Assembly: GCA_034112085.1 (NCBI GenBank)
Contig: JAWUWD010000086.1
Span: 10,122 to 74,121, forward strand
Source: JAWUWD01 sp034112085
GTDB taxonomy: Bacteria; Bacteroidota; Bacteroidia; Cytophagales; Cyclobacteriaceae
Direction: 5' to 3'
DNA length: 64,000 nt
Below the pieces are notes generated by a model. That model was not told the DNA's origin, made no database searches, and was given only the letters and a program-made list of their open reading frames with translations. Numbering within the stretch: position 1 is the stretch's first letter; each line of letters opens with the position of its first letter. This document shows, piece by piece, positions 43,413 to 52,100 of the stretch. The position numbers were made by a program, and so were the translations under genes.

Positions 43413-45314
43413 ATGTCAATAAGTGTGATTAGAATGACGGTATTGTTCGTCATTCTTTGTTTTTTTTCCAAAATCTCAAAATCTCAAAATCAGCCATTAG
43501 CGGATAGTCTAATAATTGTTTTGGAGCAGGGAGGACTGAGTGAAGCACAAAGATTAGATCTTTTGAAAAGGATAGGTAACGAATCAACAAGCCCTAACGA
43601 AAGTCTCACCTATTCAAAGTTATTAATAAAAGAAGCTAAGGCACTTGATGATTATAAGAGCACTATATTAGGTTATATTGGTTTAGGAGGAGGTTATAAA
43701 CAAATAGGAAAACTAACACAAGCTTTGGAGGCTTATCTAGAAGCTGCAGAAATAGCATCTTCAAATAATGATTTAGTTTCTCAAGCCGATGTCTATGCAA
43801 ACATAGCTTTACTTTACACATCGAATGAAGATTACCAAAAAGCATTCGATTATCATAGACAAGTACTTGATCTTTATATAAATAGAGTTGATTCCCAACG
43901 CCTTTCAATGGCGTACATAAATTATAGCTATGCTGCCTACAGGGCCAGCATGTATGACTCTGCCATATCGCTGTCGGATAAAGCCATTTACTTTGCCCAG
44001 TTTTCGGAATATGATTTGATCCTTGCATACGCACAAAGCAATAAGGCTTTGGCCTTAGCAAAAATTGGTCGTTTCTCTGAAGCTGAAGATCAACTAATGG
44101 CGGCTATGCAAATAATGGAATCTAATGAAGATCATTATGGCCTGTCGGATTGTCTCATAGAAATAGGGGGGGTTTATCTTGAACAAGGGAGTTTGAAAAA
44201 GGCCATTAGTAATCTTGAAAAAGGATATCAAATAGCCATGTCTCACGGTTTAATAGAACAAATCCAAAATGGAGCGAAGTCTCTATCAGCTACTTATTTA
44301 GAAGTTGGTGATGCTAACAAAGCCTTGGATTTTCAATCCAAATATTATAATTATAGAGATAGTCTGATCAACACTGAAAAAATCAGGGAACTAGCCGATT
44401 TACGCACCGATTTTGAAGTGGGTCAAAAACAGATAGAAGTTGATCTTCTCGAGCAAGAGAAGCGTACCCAGCAAATTGTAGGTTATGCGATGGTGGCAGT
44501 GATCTTACTCATTGTTATTTTGGTCATTGTAGTCTATCGCACCAGTAAGCAGCGGCAATTGGTCAATACGCAGCTTGCCAGGCAAAATGCCACGGTAGAA
44601 TCTCAACGTGATCAACTCGAAGGATTGAATAATACCAAAGACCGTTTTTTCTCCATCATCTCTCATGACTTGAGAGGCCCAGTCAATGCCTTTGCAGGAG
44701 TGGCGGAGTTGATCAGATACTATGTCAAAGACAAAGCATATGATGAACTTGTGGAAGTGACCGAGCACATAGATCAGTCTTCTTCTCAGCTATCCGCATT
44801 ATTAGACAACTTGCTAAACTGGGCGGTAAGTCAGCAGGGTGAGTTTCCTTATTCGCCAGAGCAAGTCAATATCTCAGAAATGACTACTGAGTTGCAAGGG
44901 GTATTTCAAAACATGTCTTCTGCCAAGAATATTCAGTTACGATTTGAAGTGCCGGCTGATACTTCTGCATGGATTGACAGGAATAGTGCGATGACTATAT
45001 TTCGTAACCTCATCGGCAATGCCTTGAAGTTCACAGAAAGCGAAGGAACAATCACACTATCAGCAGCTATCTCTGAAGCACAAACGATCATAGTTGTTCG
45101 GGACACCGGAGTCGGTATTCCTGCGGATAAACTCAGCTCACTTTTCCAGTTGCAAGAGAAGAAAAGTACTTGGGGTACAGATGGAGAGAAAGGTCTAGGT
45201 CTGGGTCTTCAGTTAGCGTATGAATTTGCCGCTATGAATCATGGTACTATCAGTGTAGAAAGCGAAGTGGGTGTTGGGACTACTTTCACGGTGGCTCTGC
45301 CTACTAAGAATTAA
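43413..45314 (+). CDS. TPR sensor histidine kinase
   Basis: A 633-aa sensor. Signal peptide (about residues 1-24), then a periplasmic TPR array (about 60-320; for example ILGYIGLGGGYKQIGKLTQA). One membrane helix follows (355-375, IVGYAMVAVILLIVILVIVVY), a coiled coil, a HisKA domain with phospho-His418 (FFSIISHDLRGPVNAF), and an HATPase domain with N box RNLIGNALKFT, G1 DTGVGIP and G2 GEKGLGLGLQLA. No receiver domain or response regulator is next to it, so its partner is elsewhere. Confidence 0.93.
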   Translation: MSISVIRMTVLFVILCFFSKISKSQNQPLADSLIIVLEQGGLSEAQRLDLLKRIGNESTSPNESLTYSKLLIKEAKALDDYKSTILGYIGLGGGYKQIGKLTQALEAYLEAAEIASSNNDLVSQADVYANIALLYTSNEDYQKAFDYHRQVLDLYINRVDSQRLSMAYINYSYAAYRASMYDSAISLSDKAIYFAQFSEYDLILAYAQSNKALALAKIGRFSEAEDQLMAAMQIMESNEDHYGLSDCLIEIGGVYLEQGSLKKAISNLEKGYQIAMSHGLIEQIQNGAKSLSATYLEVGDANKALDFQSKYYNYRDSLINTEKIRELADLRTDFEVGQKQIEVDLLEQEKRTQQIVGYAMVAVILLIVILVIVVYRTSKQRQLVNTQLARQNATVESQRDQLEGLNNTKDRFFSIISHDLRGPVNAFAGVAELIRYYVKDKAYDELVEVTEHIDQSSSQLSALLDNLLNWAVSQQGEFPYSPEQVNISEMTTELQGVFQNMSSAKNIQLRFEVPADTSAWIDRNSAMTIFRNLIGNALKFTESEGTITLSAAISEAQTIIVVRDTGVGIPADKLSSLFQLQEKKSTWGTDGEKGLGLGLQLAYEFAAMNHGTISVESEVGVGTTFTVALPTKN

Positions 45315-45354
45315 GCCCCTTGCCTGACACGCAGGATGATACTCCCAATCACTG

Positions 45355-45517
45355 CTTTCCAGCATTTATTGCGGGATCCCCAACGATCGCATTGAAATCT
45401 ATAAATAACAATACTACATTATTGAAATGGAGAAAACAGGAATACATGTAATACTGTGGTTGATTGAGTCATAATTCGGTTTCACTTCGATTGGGAGACC
45501 CCGGAACAGGTCCGAGG
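45355..45517. repeat. Decayed third copy of the paired-palindrome unit
   Basis: From 45355 this aligns over its length with unit 2: both share AAATCTA, ATTGAAAT-GGAGAAA-type and TTCGA-TGGGAGACCCCGGA blocks. The left palindrome is badly worn, and the right one (CCCCGGAACAGGTCCGAGG, 45499-45517) has one broken pair. It lies in the 350-nt gap between the kinase and gdhA, which otherwise holds only the gdhA promoter region. Confidence 0.65.
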
Positions 45518-45615
45518 AGTGAGTGATACTGCCCTTCAAGAATAAATCCGAGCAGATGCAATGAATGGCTTTTCAATTATCAAGATAAACTATACTGGAC
45601 TATAATGACTTATCG

Positions 45616-45623
45616 TATATTTG
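45616..45623 (+). promoter_or_regulatory. Candidate -7 element for gdhA
   Basis: TATATTTG fits TAnnTTTG and lies 42 nt before the gdhA ATG. No convincing -33 element is visible. Confidence 0.4.
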
Positions 45624-45665
45624 AGGTGATAATTAAACCACTTATTTCATTAAAATTATAATAAA

Positions 45666-47021
45666 ATGTCATCAAGCAACATCTTGGACAATGTACAAGC
45701 TAGAAACCCTGGAGAAACGGAGTTTTATCAAGCTGTAGAAGAAGTTTACGAAACAGTAGAAAAAGTAATAGAGAGAAACCCACAATATCAAAAGCTCAAA
45801 ATATTTGAGCGCATGACTGAGCCAGAAAGATTGATTCACTTTAGAGTCAACTGGGTGGATGACAACGGAGACGTTCAAGTCAATAGAGGTTATAGAGTTC
45901 AAATGAACAGTGCTATTGGCCCATACAAAGGAGGCTTGAGGTTTCACCCTTCTGTCAATGCAAGTATACTGAAATTCTTAGGTTTCGAACAAATATTCAA
46001 AAACGCTTTGACTGGGTTGCCAATGGGTGGTGGAAAAGGTGGTGCTGACTTTGATCCAAAAGGAAAGTCTGACGGTGAAGTGATGAGGTTTTGCCAATCA
46101 TTCATGGGAGAACTCTCAAAACATATTGGCAATAGACTAGATATTCCAGCAGGAGATATCGGTGTAGGTGGTCGTGAGATTGGCTACATGTTTGGTGCTT
46201 ACAAGAAGATGAAAAATGAGTTTACTGGCGTATTGACTGGCAAAGGTCAAGGCTGGGGCGGAAGTTTGATTCGTCCTGAAGCAACAGGTTATGGCTTAGT
46301 ATACTTTGCGCAAAATATGTTGGCTGAAAAGAATGATTCTCTCAAAGGCAAAACTTGTATCGTTTCCGGTTCTGGTAATGTAGCGCAATATGCTATGAAA
46401 AAAATATGCATTCTTGGTGGAAAGCCAGTGACTGCCTCCGATTCTTCAGGATATATTTATGATGCAGCTGGTATTGATGCGGAAAAGCTTGAGTTCATCA
46501 TGGACTTGAAGAACAATAGACGTGGAAGAATTTCTGAGTATGCTGACAAGTATCCTTCTGCTGTATTTACAGCTTCAGATAGGTCTGCTGATCACAATGC
46601 AATATGGATGCACGAAGCTGATTGTGCTTTCCCATGTGCCACTCAAAATGAAATCAATGTCGCTGATGCGCACAACTTGATCAAAGGTGGTGTCAAACTA
46701 TTGGCTGAAGGTGCCAATATGCCCACAATCTCTGAAGCCATTACTGTATTGATTGACAATGGTGTAATGTATGCTCCAGGAAAAGCATCTAATGCAGGTG
46801 GTGTAGCTACTTCTGGACTAGAAATGGTTCAGAATTATAGTGGAATATATTGGTCAAGAGATGAGGTTGACAATAAGTTGAAAGAGATCATGAAAAATAT
46901 CCATGATACTTGTCTTTCTGCTTCCAAAGAATATGGAATGGGGGAAAATTATCAAGCAGGTGCTAATATTGCCGGCTTTGTAAAAGTAGCTGATGCTATG
47001 ATCGCGCAAGGCGTTATTTAG
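45666..47021 (+). CDS. gdhA: NADP-type glutamate dehydrogenase
   Basis: Interconverts 2-oxoglutarate plus ammonia and glutamate; the hexameric 451-aa class usually serves ammonia assimilation. Substrate and catalytic lysines are Lys88 (GPYKGGLRFH), Lys112 and Lys124 (PMGGGKGGADFDPKGK). The dinucleotide motif is VSGSGNVAQYA, and the C-terminal APGKASNAGGVATSGLEM is typical. NADP rather than NAD is inferred from the class, not from a decisive residue. It is a single-gene unit. Confidence 0.96.
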   Translation: MSSSNILDNVQARNPGETEFYQAVEEVYETVEKVIERNPQYQKLKIFERMTEPERLIHFRVNWVDDNGDVQVNRGYRVQMNSAIGPYKGGLRFHPSVNASILKFLGFEQIFKNALTGLPMGGGKGGADFDPKGKSDGEVMRFCQSFMGELSKHIGNRLDIPAGDIGVGGREIGYMFGAYKKMKNEFTGVLTGKGQGWGGSLIRPEATGYGLVYFAQNMLAEKNDSLKGKTCIVSGSGNVAQYAMKKICILGGKPVTASDSSGYIYDAAGIDAEKLEFIMDLKNNRRGRISEYADKYPSAVFTASDRSADHNAIWMHEADCAFPCATQNEINVADAHNLIKGGVKLLAEGANMPTISEAITVLIDNGVMYAPGKASNAGGVATSGLEMVQNYSGIYWSRDEVDNKLKEIMKNIHDTCLSASKEYGMGENYQAGANIAGFVKVADAMIAQGVI

Positions 47022-47040
47022 TTAAGCACATAGAAAATAT

Positions 47041-47089
47041 GAGGCTATCTCTAAGCTGAATCAAGCTTTTGAGATAGCCTCTTTTGTTT
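47041..47089 (+). terminator. Terminator after gdhA
   Basis: GAGGCTATCTC / GAGATAGCCTC perfect 11-bp stem with a loop that can itself pair through AAGCT, followed by TTTTGTTT; 19 nt after the gdhA stop. Confidence 0.88.
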
Positions 47090-47132
47090 ATCTTTACACG
47101 ATAGATCATCACAAGGACAAATATCAATCACT

Positions 47133-47894
47133 ATGAGACAGAAAATAGTAGCTGGCAATTGGAAAATGAACAATACGCTGGAGGAGGGTCAAAAATTGAC
47201 TTCAGAAATTGTCAATATGGTCAATGACGAAGTCATCGATGAGGTCAAAGCCATCATTGCTTCTCCCTATATTCACTTAGCAACATTGGCAGGGTTAGTG
47301 AAAGACAGCCCCAAAGTTGCTTTGGCAGCACAGAACACTAGCCAACATACTTCGGGTGCCTATACTGGCGAGATATCTTGTGATATGCTTAAGTCTGTGG
47401 GCGTGGAATATGTCATCCTAGGACATAGCGAAAGAAGAGAATACAACAGAGAAAGCAACGAGCTACTCAAACAAAAAGTAGATACTGCCCTCGCGGCCGG
47501 ATTGTTACCAATATTTTGCTGTGGTGAGTCTTTAGACATTAGAGAAGCAGGCAATCATTTCGATTTTGTTTGCAATCAGTTGACTGAAAGCCTATTTCAC
47601 TTAGAAGCTGTCGATTTTGAGAAAGTCGTCATCGCATACGAGCCCATCTGGGCAATAGGGACTGGCGTAACTGCCTCAAGTGATCAGGCGCAAGAGATGC
47701 ATGCCGCTATTCGCAGTCACTTGTCTGATAAGTATGGCGAGAATATTGCTCAAGACATATCGTTACTCTATGGAGGAAGCTGTAAGCCCAGCAATGCACA
47801 AGAACTTTTTGCCTGTCAAGATGTTGACGGTGGATTGATCGGAGGAGCTTCACTCAAATCAAGAGATTTTGTAGACATTTTGAAGTCCTATTGA
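47133..47894 (+). CDS. tpiA: Triose-phosphate isomerase
   Basis: Interconverts dihydroxyacetone phosphate and glyceraldehyde 3-phosphate in glycolysis. The 253-aa protein has Asn9/Lys11 (AGNWKMN), catalytic His98 (GHSERREY) and Glu170 (AYEPIWAIGTG), and the phosphate-binding YGGSCKP and GGASLKS loops. It overlaps the next small gene by 4 nt, so translational coupling is likely; prmA follows in the same unit. Confidence 0.97.
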   Translation: MRQKIVAGNWKMNNTLEEGQKLTSEIVNMVNDEVIDEVKAIIASPYIHLATLAGLVKDSPKVALAAQNTSQHTSGAYTGEISCDMLKSVGVEYVILGHSERREYNRESNELLKQKVDTALAAGLLPIFCCGESLDIREAGNHFDFVCNQLTESLFHLEAVDFEKVVIAYEPIWAIGTGVTASSDQAQEMHAAIRSHLSDKYGENIAQDISLLYGGSCKPSNAQELFACQDVDGGLIGGASLKSRDFVDILKSY

Positions 47895-48229
47895 AACTAA
47901 TCATTCGTCATAGCGTCCTATTGATCATTTTTGCGACACTTATGTCAGCATCTGATCGCCATAATAATTGTGATGTTTATGGCACGATGTACATCACCAC
48001 TTCAAAAAATCAAGCACATTTCAAAGTGTATGTCGAAGACTCAGAGGCTTTTGCTGATATTCTTATCTTCAAAGAGGAGAATGAACTATTTGCTGATGAG
48101 CCAGGAAAATGGTTTTTCGTGAAGGATCAAACTTTCGCAGACTACACGATCTACTTCACCAATGATCAAAGAGAAGCAGATTTCACCATATACTATACCG
48201 AATCAGAATCTTTCGCTGGTTGCAACTAA
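47891..48229 (+). CDS. DUF6150-like repeat protein
   Basis: A 112-aa secreted protein starting with TTG inside the tpiA stop region (4-nt overlap). A signal peptide (LIIRHSVLLIIFATLMSAS) is followed by about five short repeats of the form (F/A)xVYxxDSEAFADxxIF, ending ESESFAGC. The repeats are beta-hairpin-like and rich in Phe-Ala-Asp. Similar Bacteroidota proteins are grouped as DUF6150; the name is from memory. Function is unknown. Confidence 0.65.
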   Translation: MKLIIRHSVLLIIFATLMSASDRHNNCDVYGTMYITTSKNQAHFKVYVEDSEAFADILIFKEENELFADEPGKWFFVKDQTFADYTIYFTNDQREADFTIYYTESESFAGCN

Positions 48230-48236
48230 CTAACAA

Positions 48237-49070
48237 ATGAGCTTCATAGAAATAAGCATCACCTGTCTTGAGGATTATCAAGAAATATTGATGGCTGAGA
48301 TCAGTCAATTGTCCTATGACTCTATCATAGAAACAGATGCAGGATTCAATGCCTATGTTACCGAAGATCTATTTGATCAGAAGAGTATTGATGAGTTATT
48401 TGCTCGATATGAAGTTGCCGAAATCAACTATGCCAAAAGGCAAGTTGCCAAAGAGAACTGGAATGCAGATTGGGAGAAGAATTATGATCCTATGGTCATC
48501 AATGACCAATGCATCGTTCGTGCTGCCTTTCATGAAATAAGTACTCCATATAAATACGACATCATTATCACTCCTAAGATGTCATTTGGGACAGGGCATC
48601 ATGAGACCACTTCACAAGTTTTGACTCTACAAATGGGATTGGATCATGAGGGCAAAAGCGTAATGGATGCTGGATGTGGCACTGGCGTATTGTCCATTAT
48701 GGCCGAAAAACGTGGTGCTACTTCGATTGATAGTTTTGATATAGATGACTGGTGCGTGGACAATAGTGAGGAAAATTACCAACTGAACAATTGTAATAAG
48801 TGCACAATTCAAAAAGGCACTATTGCTGAAGTTAAACTCAGTAATACTCCTTATGACATCGTCATTGCCAATATCAATAAGAACATCCTCCTTTCAGAAA
48901 TGGATCAATATGCTAAGTATTTGGTCGGAAAAGGAGATCTACTATTGAGTGGGTTCTATATTCATGACTTGGAAGACATCAAGGCTTCATGTGTTGAAAA
49001 TGGACTGTTCTATCACCATCACATTACTAAAAACAACTGGGTAGCCGCTCATTTTATAAAAGAAAATTGA
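48237..49070 (+). CDS. prmA: Ribosomal protein L11 methyltransferase
   Basis: SAM-dependent enzyme that trimethylates ribosomal protein L11. The 277-aa protein has an N-terminal L11-binding domain, a linker with MSFGTGHHETTS, and a Rossmann methyltransferase core (VMDAGCGTGVLSIMAEKRGA) with a catalytic-loop equivalent VIANINKNIL. It follows the DUF6150-like gene by 7 nt and is likely in the tpiA unit. Confidence 0.93.
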   Translation: MSFIEISITCLEDYQEILMAEISQLSYDSIIETDAGFNAYVTEDLFDQKSIDELFARYEVAEINYAKRQVAKENWNADWEKNYDPMVINDQCIVRAAFHEISTPYKYDIIITPKMSFGTGHHETTSQVLTLQMGLDHEGKSVMDAGCGTGVLSIMAEKRGATSIDSFDIDDWCVDNSEENYQLNNCNKCTIQKGTIAEVKLSNTPYDIVIANINKNILLSEMDQYAKYLVGKGDLLLSGFYIHDLEDIKASCVENGLFYHHHITKNNWVAAHFIKEN

Positions 49071-49165
49071 CGAAGTAGGGCATTCCTTCGTTTCTCTTAG
49101 TACTGTCATGATTGCTATATTGGTTAAGTGACAATTATTTCTGAATTTGTACTTTATATCCATAT

Positions 49166-52100
49166 ATGCGAAAACTCTTTTTCATAGCTATATTCTTTAG
49201 TACCACTGTCATCAGTCAGGTGGAGGCGCAGCGCTTTGTCCTGCCCGATCAGCCAGACTCTTTGGGATCAGATATCAAAGCACTATTATATCACCAGAGA
49301 AGTGAAGCTGCTAGAGAACTTGGTGATCAAACGGAGCAGATGTGGTATGACGGGACGATTGGCATTGATGAGCAAAGGAAAATATTGGATCACCTTGGGC
49401 GAATGATTGAAAAAGGGCTCAGTCCTGCCAAGGAATTTAGACCATACTTCTCAGCTATAGCTAACGCAAAGATCACCGAAGGCATTGACACACAGAAATT
49501 TGGTCAATACCTCAATGTGGCTTCTAAAGTTATAGATGCCTATGATCGCAGTCTTATTTCCCAGTTTTTTAAGACGATTAATACCTTCTTTGAGCACCGA
49601 GCTATCTACTTTGACAAAAGCAATCAACTCCTTATCAGTGATGACTCCTATCAATTCGAATTTGTTGCGCCTCCAGAAATAATCGAGATCCTTCCTGAGG
49701 AGGAAGAGCCAGTCGAAGAAGAGGATTCGGAGGAAGAATACAATGAGGATGAGGATTGGGACGATGATGACGATGACTGGGATGATGAAGAGAGTGACGA
49801 TAACTGGGATGATGAGGAGGATGAAAATTGGGATGAAGATGAAGAGAGTGGAGATGGTGGAAGTATAATTGATGCGCTTTTCACCGAAGAGGCTACTCCA
49901 TTGGAAGAAGGTCCAGTCATAAGATTCGATAAAGTTACTTTGAATATAGTTACGGGATATGACTCTGTTTTTATCAGCAATACTAAAGGGGCACTGCTTA
50001 TCAATGATCGTTTATTTTCTGGGCAAGGAGGGCGATTTGATTGGCCAACTATTATTAAGGATTCTGTAGAATCCTCTCCGATATATGCCACGCTATATGA
50101 TTATAATTTTGAAGTCAAAAAATCCACCTTCACCGCCAACAAAGTATTATTGACATATGATGAGCGACTCAATGAAGCCATTGAAGGGACGTTCGAGTTC
50201 AAAAGTGTCAAGCACGATAGCACGCATGTATATTACCCACACTTCACTTCTTTCAATTCCAATATTAGCATCAAAGGACTAGGAAACGAGAACATCAGAT
50301 ATCAAGGTGGGTTTTCACTGAAAGGTCATGAAATTTCCAGCTCTTCCGTGCTGAGTGATCGTGCCCAAATCGACTATATAGATGACACGGGTAGAAAATT
50401 CAAAACGGTAGCACCGATCTTTGAATTTGGAGATTCCGTCATAATCGCCAAACAATCTGCGACTACTATCTACAACGGCTATGACTCTCTATATCACCCA
50501 TCAGTAAAATTCAAATTTGGTACGACCACAGAAAAATTGATCATTCAAAAAAGTAAGGGTACCCACTACAACACACCATTTTACGAAAGTTTCTTTAATA
50601 TGAATATCAACGCAGATATCGTAAGGTGGGATCTCAATAAAGACAGCCTCGACATCTCTCTGCTTGGTGGCCGTAAAGAGCTAGCTGCCATCTTTGAATC
50701 TGTAGAGCATTTTGACTCCCTAGACTTCAGATATCTGTCGGGTACTTATAATTTTCATCCTTTGAAACTACTTGCCGGCTACAGCAAAAGAGCTGGAGAT
50801 CAGTTCTATGTTGATGATTTGGCAAAAAAATATAAGCTAAGTGAAAATGCACTAAAGTCCGCCATGCAGCACATGGATCAAACCGGGTTCATAACATATA
50901 ATAAAGGAACAGGAGAGATCAACATCAAGCCTAAGCTATTCCACTACGTAAAGGCATACAGTGGCAAGAAGGACTATGATGATATCATTATCAAATCGAA
51001 GATAGATACTGCGTCCAATGCAGTCTATGACATGAAAGAAAAAACGCTACTCATCAGAGGGGTGAAGGAACTCTATCTCAGTGACCCTCTCAATGTGAGG
51101 ATTGAACCTGACTCAAGCGAGATTCTCCTGACAGGTGATCGAAATTTTGTTTTTGATGGTAGGATTATCGCTGGAAACTTTGAGTATATAGGTCGAGATT
51201 ACGAATTTGAGTACGACAGCTTCTTAGTAAGGCTTGGGCATGTCGACTCTATCAAGTTATATATCAAGAAAAAGACCAAATCAGGAAGAACCTCAAAAAC
51301 AGCTCTGGATAACACGCTGAGTCCTGGTGGAGGCTCAGTATCAGCAGATGTAAGTGGTGGATCAGGGACTTTGTACATCAATCGGCCAGACAATAAATCC
51401 GGGAAAGAAAAATTAGCTAGTTACCCACAGTTTGATGCAGGTATAGGTGCGGTTGTTCGATTCAATCGAAAAGAGATTCTTAATGGGATTTATGGTGATG
51501 GAGTATTCTTCGAAGCGCCACCATTTGCGATAGATAGTCTCAACGATAGTGACCCCGCCTCTATCAAGTTCAAAGGAGTATTTGTGTCTGATGGAATTTT
51601 CCCCGTGATAGAAGAAAAACTACACGTGATGGATGATTATTCTTTGGGTTTTGATCACAAAGTTCCTGAAGATGGATATCAACTTTTCGAAGGAGTTGGG
51701 AGGATGTATGGTGACATCAGCTTGAATAAGCAAGGAATCAGAGGAAATGGAAATATAGATTTTTTAGCAGCCACCCTCAATTCCAATGATTTCATTTATT
51801 ATCCAGATTCTGTATTTGCAGAAGGCCCATCAATGGAGATAAGAGAAGAAGAACATAATGGAGTCATTTTCCCACAAATGACATTGACCAACTTTGACCT
51901 GCACTGGTTGCCGAAGAAGGACAGTATGTATATCTACAATTTGGATGAGCCTTTCCAACTCTACAATCAATCAGCCTCTCTTGACGGGATGACTACGATG
52001 ACATCGAAAGGTGTATTTGGAAAAGGATCATTGATTACCCGTGGATCTGAGATGACCTCTGATGATTATAAATTTGATCACAATCAATTTTCTGCCCGTC

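Noticed and set aside
49651..50091. Serine-rich open frame on the minus strand
   Set aside because: It is the complement of the Asp/Glu-rich block of the giant protein, whose GAN/GAR codons read as Ser on the other strand.
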